Of a DNA stretch of 41,140 nucleotides, positions 1-9,315 are shown in pieces. Every line of letters begins with the position of its first letter. Position 1 is the stretch's first letter. Where the stretch lies: assembly GCA_964458715.1 (NCBI GenBank), contig CAYWJP010000005.1, forward strand, positions 1 to 41,140, in the 5' to 3' direction. The position numbers and the translations under genes were made by a program. This DNA is from UBA2773 sp964458715 (GTDB lineage: Bacteria > Patescibacteriota > Minisyncoccia > Moranbacterales > DUUL01). The notes under the pieces are model-generated. The model saw only the letters and a list, made by a program, of their open reading frames with translations. It ran no database searches and was not told the DNA's origin.

Positions 1-1135
1 AATTATAAGTAATAGGTTTTAAAGTAACAATTAATAAAATAAATACCACAAAAACCACCAACCACATCCAAACTTTCTTAGACATCATTACGGTCATTCC
101 TGCTATTAGCAAATAAATCATTACAGCCGCCGGCATAAAATAACGAGAAACATAAAGCTTTAAATTAAAATGAGACAAAACAATTAAAAATAGCAATGTC
201 CCAAAAGAAAGAGCCCCCAAAAGAAAAAATTCCTCTCTTTTAATTTTCTTTTTCCAAGCAATTACAAATAAGACAATTATAGCAACAAGTGCTAATAATC
301 CGGCGGAACTGCTGTCAAAAAAATACTCAAATTCATTAGCCAAGGGAATACCGCCAGCTCCCAAAGGATGACCAAACAAAAATATTTGCAAAGTTTTGGG
401 AATATCGCTTAAATAGGAAACTCCTATCCAACCCAGGTTTCCACCCATTATATGAGGGACAAAATAGGGCAACCAGCTTACGAAAAACAACGAAATAACA
501 CCGGTTCCTACCCAAAATTTCTTAGTGCCTAAAATAGCTTTATGAAAAACTTTTTTATGAAAAAGGTATTCATAAATAACAGCCGTCCAAAAGAAAATAA
601 TAAAAAAGAATAGGGATAAGTAATGAGTGTAAAAAGACAAACCTCCAAAAATCCCCCACCAGATCCAATCCTGACGCTCATTATATTTTAAAGCTCGATA
701 AAAGAACCAGGTGGCCCAAATCATCAATAACCCGAACAAGGAATACATTCGAGCTTCTTGAGAATATTGGATGGCAAAAGGTGAAACAGCGGTTATTAAA
801 GCAGCCAACAACCCCACTCTTTCGTTAAACATTTTTCTTCCAATCCAATAAATTGAAAAAATTGTTAAAAGTCCCATAACTAACGAGAAGGATCTAATCC
901 CAAAAGAAGTATAATCAAAAAGTGAAGCCCATGGCTTAACTAACCAATAGTACAAAGGCGGATGCACATCTTCAAAAATCATTTGATTCATTTCCCCCCA
1001 AGATTGTTTAACTAAAATTCCTGTAAAAGCCTCATCATACCAATAATCCCTTTGCTCTAAAACTGGACCAATCCGTAAAACTAATCCCACTAAAATGATG
1101 ACAGTGATAAGTAAACTAATTATTGTTTTTTTCAT
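1..1135 (-). CDS. GT39/PMT-type membrane glycosyltransferase, C-terminus outside window
   Basis: The frame starts at an ATG at 1133-1135 and stays open to the window edge, so about 378 residues are seen and the C-terminus is missing. The N-terminus is a membrane segment (MKKTIISLLITVIIILVGL). It is followed by WYDEAFT near residues 37-43, the acidic catalytic loop typical of GT-C enzymes of the PMT/ArnT type, and by HPPLYYWLVK, the second conserved motif of that family. At least eight more hydrophobic segments follow. Such proteins move a sugar from a polyprenyl-phosphate donor onto a protein or lipid outside the membrane. It is the most distal visible gene of a minus-strand envelope run, 59 bp after the FtsQ-like gene. 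The family call is secure; substrate and acceptor cannot be read. Confidence 0.85.
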   Translation of the reverse strand, partial: MKKTIISLLITVIILVGLVLRIGPVLEQRDYWYDEAFTGILVKQSWGEMNQMIFEDVHPPLYYWLVKPWASLFDYTSFGIRSFSLVMGLLTIFSIYWIGRKMFNERVGLLAALITAVSPFAIQYSQEARMYSLFGLLMIWATWFFYRALKYNERQDWIWWGIFGGLSFYTHYLSLFFFIIFFWTAVIYEYLFHKKVFHKAILGTKKFWVGTGVISLFFVSWLPYFVPHIMGGNLGWIGVSYLSDIPKTLQIFLFGHPLGAGGIPLANEFEYFFDSSSAGLLALVAIIVLFVIAWKKKIKREEFFLLGALSFGTLLFLIVLSHFNLKLYVSRYFMPAAVMIYLLIAGMTVMMSKKVWMWLVVFVVFILLIVTLKPITYN

Positions 1136-1194
1136 TTTATTTTTTTATTTATTCTATTATAGCTCTTAATAAACAAAATACCAAGAGGAAACTT

Positions 1195-2079
1195 TTAATT
1201 TTTATCATCTTTTTCTAAACTTGTCTCAGCTTCATCCGAGTCCTGTTTAATCTTCTCGATTTCTTCCTTTTCATCAAACAAATTATAAATAGCCTTTCCA
1301 GATATTCGCAAATCAATATAATTTAACTTCTCTTTCTCTTCTTGGCTAAAACTAGTTTTAAAAAGTTCTTTTAAAAGTTCTACTTGAGTATTAACATCAT
1401 TTTCAAGATTAAAATAAATTTGCCAACCACCAATTGTTTTTACTCGAATTTCCTCGGCTATCAAGGAGGGTGTTTCCGATTCTCTTCTAATATCCAAATT
1501 AATTTCGTTCTTTAACAACTCCTTGATTTCTAAAACAAAATCTGCCAACTTCCCTTCTTCAATTTTCTGTCCTTCTTGAATTTCTAAATTACTCTTATCA
1601 ATCACCACACTATAATCTTTAAAACGATTTTCTATTTCACCTTCTTGAAGTTGATAAAAAGCAGAACCGGTCTCATCTATTAAAAAACATTGTTCCCGAC
1701 TGCACCAAATTACGATCCGTTTTCGCTCCTCAATTTTGATGATTAGAGTGTCAGGAAATTTATTCTCAAAATTAACTTTTCTAATTGTTTTAAATTGTTC
1801 TTTTAAGGTTTGGGCTAAAGTCTTTCTAGGAAATGAGAAAAAGTTATTTTTAGACCAATATTTAAACCAAAATTCGCCTCTATAATTGTCTGAAATATCT
1901 CTTAGAGGCTGTTTATCTAATTTGTCAGTAATGATTTCAACCTTTTTTAGTTCGGTATAATTAGAAAAAAACATAGTCCAACCACTAACTCCTAAAAAAG
2001 CCAAAAATAAAAGCCAAAAAAATAATTTTTTGAAAAATTTTCCTAAAGAGCATTTTTTATTTTTCCTTTCTATTAACAT
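1195..2079 (-). CDS. ftsQ: FtsQ/DivIB-like cell division protein with POTRA domain
   Basis: This 294-residue protein has a short basic cytoplasmic tail, one membrane segment (about residues 18-38), then a POTRA-like domain and an FtsQ-type beta domain. FtsQ-like features are the KKVEI strand right after the membrane, the PDTLIIKIEER segment near residue 108, and the following strand-rich stretch ending in LIDETGSAFYQL. FtsQ/DivIB links the FtsBL pair to the divisome in the membrane. The C-terminus (about 265-294) is a highly charged Glu/Lys tail. The start overlaps the end of the upstream Mur-ligase-like gene by 23 bp, so the two are probably translated together, and Mur ligases and ftsQ are neighbours in many dcw clusters. 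Sequence identity to FtsQ is low, as usual for this family; a general POTRA protein is the alternative. Confidence 0.72.
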   Translation of the reverse strand: MLIERKNKKCSLGKFFKKLFFWLLFLAFLGVSGWTMFFSNYTELKKVEIITDKLDKQPLRDISDNYRGEFWFKYWSKNNFFSFPRKTLAQTLKEQFKTIRKVNFENKFPDTLIIKIEERKRIVIWCSREQCFLIDETGSAFYQLQEGEIENRFKDYSVVIDKSNLEIQEGQKIEEGKLADFVLEIKELLKNEINLDIRRESETPSLIAEEIRVKTIGGWQIYFNLENDVNTQVELLKELFKTSFSQEEKEKLNYIDLRISGKAIYNLFDEKEEIEKIKQDSDEAETSLEKDDKN

Positions 2080-2851
2080 TTTTATTTGTGCCTTTAATTA
2101 TTGAGGGTCGAGATTTTAGACAGTTTTTAATTTCAGTTGCCACCACATTGGCGGCAACTAAAGCATAGACATTGTGCATTCCAAACAATTCTGTTTTTAA
2201 CTGACTTTTTTTATTTCCTGTTTCTAAATCGAAATTTTGGCCATTTGAATCTCGACGAATATTTTTAATTCGAACATCCGCTTTTTTGTCTTTGCCAAAA
2301 AAAATAATTGGAGCTTTGGAATATTTTTCCAGGGCTGCTACTCGCCCATGATCAATGTTTAAAATTACTTTTCCAGTCTTGGGAATAAAAGAAATTAAAC
2401 AAGCCATTTCCTCATCCATTAGATTTTCATTATCCGAAAAATTTCTACTAAGATCTGAAATAACCGCCACTGAAGGCTTGATAATTGAAAGTAAATATTT
2501 AATATCGCCTTTCCTTTGAACTCCCATTTCTAAAACTAAAATTCGAGGAAAATTTCTCTGAAAAACCGAGATGTAAGTTCCAGCTAATAGAACATCTACC
2601 CATTTAAAAATTGAGGAATAACCAGATGGCAGAAATAAAACAGCCAAAGGTAACCCTATTTCAGTGTTAAAACTGCGAGGATTTCCTCGTACTCCCTTTT
2701 CGTTCTTGAGCTCAACTAAAACCTGCTCTTTGATAAAAGTCTTATTAGTAGAACCAGCTATTGCCACTACCAAAGGCTTATGACGTCGAATAATAATTTT
2801 AGTCAATAATTTTAGATATCTCTCAATTATGAATTTAAATATTTTTTTCAT
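2057..2851 (-). CDS. Truncated Mur-ligase-like protein (MurF-type central domain only)
   Basis: Only the ATP-binding middle domain of a Mur ligase is seen: AGSTNKTFIKE near residues 32-42 stands where MurF has a GSxGKTTTKE loop, and LVLEMGVQRKGDI, IIKPSVAVISDLSRN and FGMHNVYALVAANVVA match later MurF blocks in order. At 264 residues it is far shorter than MurF (about 450). The UDP-substrate N-terminal domain is replaced by a basic amphipathic helix, and the C-terminal ligase domain is absent. The nucleotide loop has lost its second glycine (GSTNKT) but keeps Lys-Thr. The gene overlaps the FtsQ-like gene by 23 bp and follows an aminotransferase. Whether it still ligates D-Ala-D-Ala is doubtful; a structural or regulatory role in wall synthesis is an inference. 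Confidence 0.7.
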   Translation of the reverse strand: MKKIFKFIIERYLKLLTKIIIRRHKPLVVAIAGSTNKTFIKEQVLVELKNEKGVRGNPRSFNTEIGLPLAVLFLPSGYSSIFKWVDVLLAGTYISVFQRNFPRILVLEMGVQRKGDIKYLLSIIKPSVAVISDLSRNFSDNENLMDEEMACLISFIPKTGKVILNIDHGRVAALEKYSKAPIIFFGKDKKADVRIKNIRRDSNGQNFDLETGNKKSQLKTELFGMHNVYALVAANVVATEIKNCLKSRPSIIKGTNKNVNRKEK

Positions 2852-2873
2852 ATTTAATAAATATTAATTTTTG

Positions 2874-4097
2874 CTAATCTTTCTCGCCATATTTATTATC
2901 AAGATGTTCTTTGATCCTAACCATGACTCTCAAAATGTCATCACTAGAACGACCGAAACAAAGTCGAATATGATTTTCCCCAAAATTTCCGAAAGCTTGA
3001 CCAGGAACAACTGCAACTTTAGCTTCATATAATAACTCCAAGGCTAGTCGCCAGGACAATGATTTTTCTTGATAATCTTTTAATTTATACTTTTTTTTAT
3101 TTCCTTTGTCGTTTTTTAGCACTTTAATTAACTGTTTGGAAAATTTTGGGAAGGAAAAATAAGCTGAAGAAGGCTTTTGATAAGTAAACCATTTTTTCAT
3201 TCCGTCTAAGTGGCTACAAATTAAATCTCTCCGCTCGTTAAAAGATTCCTTAAAAAATTGTCGATCCTCATCTGCCATTTCGATAGCTGCTAAAGCACTC
3301 CATTGAGAAACTACTGGAGCACAGGTCACGAGAACATCGTGTCTAGCCAGAATCTTTTGAGCCAAAGTCTTATCAGCAGCTAAAAAACCCACTCGCCAAC
3401 CAGTCATTGAATAAGCTTTCGAAAATGAAAAAATATAAATTATTCTTTTCCGAAATTTGGAAAATAGCCCAATAGAGCAAAAATCTAAATTATCATAAAC
3501 AAAATCTCGATAAACCTCATCTACTAAAACATAAATATTTTCTTTTTCAGCAATTTCTAAAATTTTGAGCAATTGATCTTTGGAATAAATTGTTCCGGTT
3601 GGATTATTAGGATTACAAAATAAAATAGCCTTAGTTTTTTTAGTAATATTTTCTTCTAGTTTTTTTTCGTCGAAAGACCAACCGTCCTCTTCACAGAGAG
3701 AGATTAAAACTGGAATGCCTTTAGCGTTTTTGACAGCTTCTTGATAAGAAGTGTAGGTTGGATCAGGAATTAAAACTTCGTCGCCATCGTCAAGAATTGT
3801 TAATAAGGTAGCCGATATAGCCTCGATAGCTCCAGCGGTAATAATTATTTCGTTTTCAAAATCATAGTGGATGCCCCGTTTAGCCAAATCGACTTCAATC
3901 GCCTCTCTTAATTCCGTTATTCCAGGAGAGAGTGAATATCTAGCCACATCACCATTTTTAATATGCTCAATAGCCCGACGCTTAATGCATTCGGGAGTAT
4001 CAAAATTAGCTACTCCTTGCGCCAAAGAAACTGCTCCAAAAACTCTAGAGGTTCTGATTTCCATTTCTTTAATTGGAGACAAAATTAATTCAGACAT
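2874..4097 (-). CDS. PLP-dependent class I/II aminotransferase
   Basis: This is a 407-residue fold-type I aminotransferase of the aspartate/aromatic group. Visible motifs in order are PDPTYTSYQ (substrate region), NNPTG (cofactor loop), DEVYRDFVYD (Asp and Tyr contacting PLP), SFSKAYSMTGWRVGF (Schiff-base lysine in SFSK), and a C-terminal RLCFGRS with the carboxylate-binding arginine. A lysine-rich insertion (KNDKGNKKKYKLKDYQEKS) lies between the large and small domain parts. The enzyme would exchange an amino group between an amino acid and a 2-oxo acid in the cytoplasm; the exact amino acid cannot be read. It sits between a DUF4012 gene and the Mur-ligase-like gene on the same strand, separated from the former by a repeat-bearing 185-bp gap. 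Confidence 0.88.
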   Translation of the reverse strand: MSELILSPIKEMEIRTSRVFGAVSLAQGVANFDTPECIKRRAIEHIKNGDVARYSLSPGITELREAIEVDLAKRGIHYDFENEIIITAGAIEAISATLLTILDDGDEVLIPDPTYTSYQEAVKNAKGIPVLISLCEEDGWSFDEKKLEENITKKTKAILFCNPNNPTGTIYSKDQLLKILEIAEKENIYVLVDEVYRDFVYDNLDFCSIGLFSKFRKRIIYIFSFSKAYSMTGWRVGFLAADKTLAQKILARHDVLVTCAPVVSQWSALAAIEMADEDRQFFKESFNERRDLICSHLDGMKKWFTYQKPSSAYFSFPKFSKQLIKVLKNDKGNKKKYKLKDYQEKSLSWRLALELLYEAKVAVVPGQAFGNFGENHIRLCFGRSSDDILRVMVRIKEHLDNKYGEKD

Positions 4098-4116
4098 ATA
4101 GAATTTTATAAATAAA

Positions 4117-4282
4117 ATTTAATTTACATTGAATCAATTTACAACCTGCCTACCGGCAGGCAGGTTTACATTGAATTTTCAATTTTCGATAACCTAATTT
4201 TCAAACCTAAACAAGCGAAGCTTGTCATTGTAAATTTTAAAATTGAAAATTTATTGAAAATTGGTTTATTGTAAATTGTAAA
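4117..4282. repeat. AT-rich foldback element with two GC-rich palindromes
   Basis: The gap between two minus-strand genes is filled by AT-rich sequence whose left part (ATTGAATTTTCAATTTTCG) is complementary to the right part (ATTGAAAATTTATTGAAAAT). It holds the palindrome AACCTGCC/GGCAGGTT (4143-4166) and the small hairpin CAAGCGAAGCTTG (4212-4224). Bases 4212-4263 recur at 17301-17352 with two differences. Confidence 0.75.
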
Positions 4283-6889
4283 TTATCTCAAGACTGCTCC
4301 AATAAATCTATCTCTTTCTAAGTTAGAATTATACTCTAAAAAACCGTTTTTGTCTTCAAAGTCGTCGGGATATTTCCAAAAAACATTTTGATTGTCAAAA
4401 ATTTTTAATGAAGATCTTAAAACAGAAGTGTTCATTCCAGATTGTTTTTGATATAAAACTGAATAAGTATCCATCTTATCTTGCTCTCGATTTAAATCAA
4501 TTTTAAAAGGCAATCGATATTTATAAGAAATCTGGACTTTTTCTTGAGGCGAAACGTAAACCCAATTAGCAAAAACTGTTTTACCAGCCTCATCCCAAAT
4601 CTCAGTTCCACTCTCTTCATCAATTTCAACTGATTCTTCTAATTCGGTTACTAAAGCGTCTCTTTCAAACCCTAATTTATCATAATTAACAGGAGATTCA
4701 GTTGTTTCTCGAGTATAACCACTGGCTTCAAGAAGTTGACTTCCTTGAGGAACGTAGACTCGCATATAATTAGAATTGACTTTGTTCCACCATTCATATT
4801 GAGAGCTTCCCCCGTTATGAGACCTTTCGATAGTAACAGTATCCACAATAGAACCGTCTGCTTCTATTTCAATCTCATGTTTAATCACCTGGTCAACAAC
4901 TCCGTCAGTCTTGTAACCATTGATATTAGAATTAACCACCATCAAATAATCTAAAGGGGTAGTCAATACTTCGCCAGACCAACCCAGATCAGAAACCATT
5001 GATTGAATCTCAGAATTTTCCGAATAAATTAAAATATGCTTTTCATTCAAGGCTTCAGAAAGAATTTGCAAAGACTGAGGGAAATTACTTAAACCTTCTT
5101 TAGAAAAAATTTTATCTAAAATTTTAGGAGTTAAATCTGCAATAAATTTTTTAGGTTGATTTTCTTCTTCATCATAGTCCTCTTCAACTTCGTATTGAGT
5201 GGCTTCAATAAAATTATTAGAATTAACCGTTACTCCATACTCAAGCATCTCTATTGGTCCAGTTATTTCTAATAATTTCTCCATCACCGTTGGCGTTAGG
5301 GTGATAATCCCATCCACAGTTGGTCCTCCGGTTTTTTCATAGAACCACGCTATTTTTTCAGCTGAAGTAGGAAAATTAGGAAACCAATTGGCATCATGAG
5401 TAGACCAATTGGTGGATATTTTCTGAATAGGTTTAGGGGGAACTACCCGAACTGATAATTGACCGTCTGGATTGAAAATTCCGTCTACAAAAAGCTCTTT
5501 AACATTTCCATTATGAACATTCAAAACCCCGTAACTTCCAATAAAACCTCCAGTAGCTCTAATTTCATGATTATTTTGAAACAAAAATAAATATTTTCTT
5601 GGACCATTATATCCTAATAAATCTTGAAAAATAGTCTGTTTTTGATTAAATTCTTCCAATAAGTCTAAAATTCTAGGAAAATTTTCCTTTAAAATAGTGA
5701 CTCGATCTCGATATTCTCCTGGTAAATCTCCAGGATCAACTTCGTCTAAATTTTTTTGAGCTAATTTAAAATGACTTTCAGCTAAAAGTAATTGCTCTTC
5801 TAAATTTAAGAAAAAATTTCCCAGAAAAACACTATTTTTATTATCCTCAAAGTTTAAGGGATTTTCTATTTGAGAAAATTCATCAACTGTTTGACTAACC
5901 AAAACCATCGCCTGAGCAATCTCTTCTCCTGCCTCTAAAACATTTTTAGCGCTTCCATAACGAGAAACAAAAGGTAATTTACTAATTATTTTTGGTAATC
6001 CGCCTTCCATTTTTTCCAAATCTTGGTTAATACTGTTAATTTCTTTTTGAACATTTTTGAAATCTAAAACTATTTGAGAAAAATTCTTATCTTGAAAACT
6101 ATTTTTTACTTGATCCAAATCAGTTACTACGCTAGTACCCTTAACAATCACTTGATCTTTAATTTGGAATCCATAAGAAACAAATCGCAAAGAAAAAATT
6201 ACAAAAAAAACAGTCAAACAAGCTCCAGAAAAAGCCAAAGCTGGCTTCAGAAAACTAAAACCGTCTCTAATTCGACCAGGTTTAGCCAATAAATTTTGTT
6301 TAATTTGTCGAAGCTGATTTTCTCGCTCTCTTCTTCTCTCCTTTTTTTTCACCTCAGCTATGGCTTTCTTTTTTTGACGAATTAAAGCTTTCTCTTTTTT
6401 ATTGTCTTCTTTGATTTTTTTCCTAAGAATGAGTTTTTTTTGTTTTTGATCGGCAACAGCTTTTTCAATTTCCAACTGCTCCAATTCAAAAGATTCTTCT
6501 TGATTCTTTAGTTCTTGATAATAGCTATCATCAATCTCTTTTTCTGTTTCTTCTCCTATCTTAAATTTTTCCTCCCTCTCCACTTTTGTTGAAACTTGCT
6601 TCTTTTTAAATGAACCATCTGAGATAATTCGAGCTGGAATATCTCGCTCTGAAAAATATTGATTTAAATGAATATTTCTAAATAAACCAGCTTCTATTTT
6701 AATTTCTTGTTCTTTTTCCTTTTGAATTAATTCCTGTTTTTCCTTTTCAAGAGCTTTCACTCTCTCATGAGCCCTCAAGGCCTCAGCTAGCAAAGCCTCT
6801 AAATTTTCGGGTTCTTCCTTTTTTACTTTTTTATTGTCTTTGACAACATTAAAATCATCCGAGTATTTAATCGGCTTAATATCAAACAT
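4283..6889 (-). CDS. DUF4012 membrane protein with long N-terminal coiled coil
   Basis: The protein has 868 residues if started at the ATG at 6889. An upstream GTG at 6925 would overlap the preceding gene by 23 bp and give 880 residues; I prefer the ATG, which lies 13 bp beyond that gene's stop. The numbers here follow the longer form. Residues 40-220 are a very charged Glu/Lys-rich coiled coil, followed by one membrane segment (about 228-250). A helical region (260-435) leads into the DUF4012 domain, marked by RKYLFLFQNNHEIRATGGFIG near 443 and by repeated Trp/Pro-rich strands (NWSTHDANWFPNFPTSAEK). DUF4012 has no proven function; it is common beside exopolysaccharide glycosyltransferases. 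The cytoplasmic coiled coil is an extension absent from the shorter paralogue at 10023-11396. Confidence 0.85.
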   Translation of the reverse strand: MFDIKPIKYSDDFNVVKDNKKVKKEEPENLEALLAEALRAHERVKALEKEKQELIQKEKEQEIKIEAGLFRNIHLNQYFSERDIPARIISDGSFKKKQVSTKVEREEKFKIGEETEKEIDDSYYQELKNQEESFELEQLEIEKAVADQKQKKLILRKKIKEDNKKEKALIRQKKKAIAEVKKKERRRERENQLRQIKQNLLAKPGRIRDGFSFLKPALAFSGACLTVFFVIFSLRFVSYGFQIKDQVIVKGTSVVTDLDQVKNSFQDKNFSQIVLDFKNVQKEINSINQDLEKMEGGLPKIISKLPFVSRYGSAKNVLEAGEEIAQAMVLVSQTVDEFSQIENPLNFEDNKNSVFLGNFFLNLEEQLLLAESHFKLAQKNLDEVDPGDLPGEYRDRVTILKENFPRILDLLEEFNQKQTIFQDLLGYNGPRKYLFLFQNNHEIRATGGFIGSYGVLNVHNGNVKELFVDGIFNPDGQLSVRVVPPKPIQKISTNWSTHDANWFPNFPTSAEKIAWFYEKTGGPTVDGIITLTPTVMEKLLEITGPIEMLEYGVTVNSNNFIEATQYEVEEDYDEEENQPKKFIADLTPKILDKIFSKEGLSNFPQSLQILSEALNEKHILIYSENSEIQSMVSDLGWSGEVLTTPLDYLMVVNSNINGYKTDGVVDQVIKHEIEIEADGSIVDTVTIERSHNGGSSQYEWWNKVNSNYMRVYVPQGSQLLEASGYTRETTESPVNYDKLGFERDALVTELEESVEIDEESGTEIWDEAGKTVFANWVYVSPQEKVQISYKYRLPFKIDLNREQDKMDTYSVLYQKQSGMNTSVLRSSLKIFDNQNVFWKYPDDFEDKNGFLEYNSNLERDRFIGAVLR

Positions 6890-6902
6890 TGTTTGGTTCT
6901 TT

Positions 6903-8048
6903 TTATTTTTTTGATTTTGAAACACTGTTGTAAATCTTTAATGTTTCTTGGGCAGTCTTATCCCAGTTAAATTTTTTAATTATTCTGGCTATTTTTTCTT
7001 TCTGTTTATAATTTCTCAAAATTTTTCGAGACTTAAAAACTTTATTCAAACAATCTAGCATTTCTTTTTCATTTTCAGGATTAAAATATTCCACAGTATT
7101 TTCTAATATTTCTGGCATTGAAGTCCGTTCTGAACAGGCCACTGATTTTCCATAAACCAAAGCTTCTAAAGGAGGGAAACCAAATCCTTCGTACAAAGAC
7201 GGATAAATAAACATTTCCGATTCTTTAAAGATTGTTTCAAGATCTGATTGTTCAATAAATCCTGGAAAAAAGATCTTTTTAATCTTTTCCGTTTTTATTT
7301 TATTTTCCAACCTTTGATAAAAATAATCCCGTCCTCCCGCTAGCACCAAGTTAACTTTTGGATTCTGTCGATTAAATAAGGAAAAAACTCGAGATAATCG
7401 CTCTAAATTTTTATGAGGATAGGCGTTACCAACGCACAATAAGTACGGTTTAATTATACCATATTTTTTCAAAATAGTCTCGGATTTTTCACCTGTTTTT
7501 ATCGTTAAAAAATTGCAACCCTGATAAATAACTTTTATTTTATTTTTAGAAACTTTTAAAGTCCGAATTAAATCGTTTTTTGTAAATTTAGAAATAGCGA
7601 TTATAGCTTCCGCCCGACGCACAATTGAATTAATAACCATTCGATAAGTCAAATATTTTATCAAATAATGAATTCTACTTAAAGTTGAATTTTTAATAGT
7701 TGGAAAGTGAAACAAAATTAAATCATGAATAGTAACTATAATTTTACGTCGATATAATAATGGAACATTGAAATGTCCAAAGTGCATTAAATCTAATTTG
7801 TATTTATTTAAAAAAAGGGGATAAACAAACTGTTCTCGCCAACCATACCAAGAAAAATCAGCTGCTACTTTATGAAAATTTTTCTTGTACGGCTTAAAAT
7901 CATTGAAACGATCTTTTTTCAAAAAAATAAAAAACTGATGATCAGTCTCATTGCTATTTCGTTCTAGGCCTTCTACTAATTTTTGGACATAAACTCCCAA
8001 TCCTTTTTCTTTTGGTCCAAAAAACCTAGCGTCAATTCCAATTCGCAT
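6903..8048 (-). CDS. GT4 family glycosyltransferase
   Basis: The ATG at 8046-8048 gives MRIGIDARFFG, the usual first strand of the GT-B fold; the longer frame from 8114 adds 22 hydrophobic residues unlike the family, so the inner start is used (381 residues). Conserved GT4 points are VTIHDLILFHFP in the N-terminal domain, LLCVGNAYPHKNL at the start of the C-terminal domain, and the EX7E-type donor site FIYPSLYEGFGFPPLEALVYG. The reaction is transfer of a sugar from a nucleotide donor to a lipid-linked or polysaccharide acceptor at the inner face of the membrane. A second GT4 gene lies 125 bp upstream and DUF4012 genes flank the pair, pointing to surface polysaccharide assembly. Confidence 0.9.
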   Translation of the reverse strand: MRIGIDARFFGPKEKGLGVYVQKLVEGLERNSNETDHQFFIFLKKDRFNDFKPYKKNFHKVAADFSWYGWREQFVYPLFLNKYKLDLMHFGHFNVPLLYRRKIIVTIHDLILFHFPTIKNSTLSRIHYLIKYLTYRMVINSIVRRAEAIIAISKFTKNDLIRTLKVSKNKIKVIYQGCNFLTIKTGEKSETILKKYGIIKPYLLCVGNAYPHKNLERLSRVFSLFNRQNPKVNLVLAGGRDYFYQRLENKIKTEKIKKIFFPGFIEQSDLETIFKESEMFIYPSLYEGFGFPPLEALVYGKSVACSERTSMPEILENTVEYFNPENEKEMLDCLNKVFKSRKILRNYKQKEKIARIIKKFNWDKTAQETLKIYNSVSKSKK

Positions 8049-8138
8049 AGTTTTTTTATAATGGTTTATCTTTATTTTAACAAAAAAAGAACAAATTAAA
8101 AAGACACAAAACACAAATTAAAAATTAAAAAACAATGG

Positions 8139-8168
8139 CATCTGCGTCGCTTGTCGAGACAGATATCC
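8139..8168. repeat. Short GC-rich repeat, copy 1
   Basis: The sequence TCTGCGTCGCTTGTCGAG stands out as GC-rich in an AT-rich gap between two glycosyltransferase genes. A close relative lies at 13887-13916; both read GCGTCGCTTGyCGAGrCAGA followed by A/T and ATATC. ATCTG/CAGAT flank the core as a small imperfect hairpin. Confidence 0.6.
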
Positions 8169-8172
8169 TTGT

Positions 8173-9315
8173 TTATTGCGTTTTATGTCCACACTTTATC
8201 TCAAAATCTCTTTTCGTTTCCACAATTTTTTGAGCCTGTTTTATTCCTTTCTTAGAATACAATCGGTAGATTTCCTTATCCTTCAACAAAATCTCTAAAG
8301 CCAAACAAATCTCAAAAGATTTATAGGGATCAATCAAAATTGCTCCATCACCCAAAATTTCAGGTATCGAAGAACAATTTGAAGCAATGGTTGGAACTCC
8401 AGAAGCCATCGCTTCCAAAGGAGGAAAACCAAATCCTTCGTACAAAGACGGATAAATAAAAACTTTAGCCAAGGAATAAAGAGTAGCCTTATCCCGCTCT
8501 TCCACAAAACCAGCAAATATTATGTCTTTAGCCGCCGAACTTCTTTCAACTCGCTCAATTATCGGCTCCCAAAGCCAACCTTTTTCCCCAGCAATTACTA
8601 ATTTATAACTTTGAGCCCAAAGATTTCTTTTTTTAAAACTCTCAAAACCTCGTATAATCCCTCTGATATTTTTTCGAGGCTCAATCGTGCCTAAAAATAA
8701 GACAAATTTCTCTGGTAACCCATATTTTTTTACCACCGCTTTATTAGGCTTATTAATTTGACTAAAAAATTCAAGATTTAAAAAGGGATGATTAACAGTG
8801 ATCTTATCAGAATCCACCTGATATAAATTAATCAAGTCCTGAGCAGTAGAATCAGAAACTGCCCAAATTTGATAAGCTTCTCGAACGCTTTTTCGAGGAT
8901 TAATAAAAAAATGCCATAATCTTCTTTTCCAAGAAAAAGTTTCAGGCATTCTTTCAAAGGATAAATCATGCACCGTTAAAATTTGCCGGCAAGCCAAACT
9001 CAGAGCCGTAAAATGAAAATTAGGAGAAATAAAATAATCAACTCCCCCTAAAAATCTATCGATTTTAGGCCATCCTAAAAACCAGAAACAAAAATTCAGG
9101 ACTTTATTGGGCCAATTGAATCTTTTTATCTCAACATTTTCAAAATCTTTTAGCCACTCAAATTTCTCTTTGATTTTTCCAAAAGCATTCAAAAAAATGA
9201 TAAACTGATCTTTATCATTTTCTTTTATTAGGCGAAGAATTAGACCTCGAGCATATGCTTCGACACCAGTATTTTTTTCATTTTGAAGACATCTTCCATC
9301 AATTCCTATTTTCAT
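8173..9315 (-). CDS. GT4 family glycosyltransferase
   Basis: This 380-residue GT-B enzyme starts MKIGIDGRCLQ and carries LTVHDLSFERMPE, FVLFLGTIEPRKNI and the donor-site block FIYPSLYEGFGFPPLEAMAS near residues 287-306. The Glu pair in that block is the retaining GT4 signature. The last residues (KCGHKTQ) run into a repeat-like GC-rich patch at 8139-8168 just after the stop, so the extreme C-terminus may have been altered by the neighbouring element. The gene starts inside the Wzz-like gene (17-bp overlap), which indicates coupled translation. The paralogue at 6903-8048 has the same layout; sugar specificity cannot be inferred. Confidence 0.9.
   Translation of the reverse strand: MKIGIDGRCLQNEKNTGVEAYARGLILRLIKENDKDQFIIFLNAFGKIKEKFEWLKDFENVEIKRFNWPNKVLNFCFWFLGWPKIDRFLGGVDYFISPNFHFTALSLACRQILTVHDLSFERMPETFSWKRRLWHFFINPRKSVREAYQIWAVSDSTAQDLINLYQVDSDKITVNHPFLNLEFFSQINKPNKAVVKKYGLPEKFVLFLGTIEPRKNIRGIIRGFESFKKRNLWAQSYKLVIAGEKGWLWEPIIERVERSSAAKDIIFAGFVEERDKATLYSLAKVFIYPSLYEGFGFPPLEAMASGVPTIASNCSSIPEILGDGAILIDPYKSFEICLALEILLKDKEIYRLYSKKGIKQAQKIVETKRDFEIKCGHKTQ

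Noticed and set aside
4117..4282. CRISPR array
   Set aside because: Repeats are irregular, AT-rich and inverted, with no evenly spaced direct repeats and no cas gene nearby.
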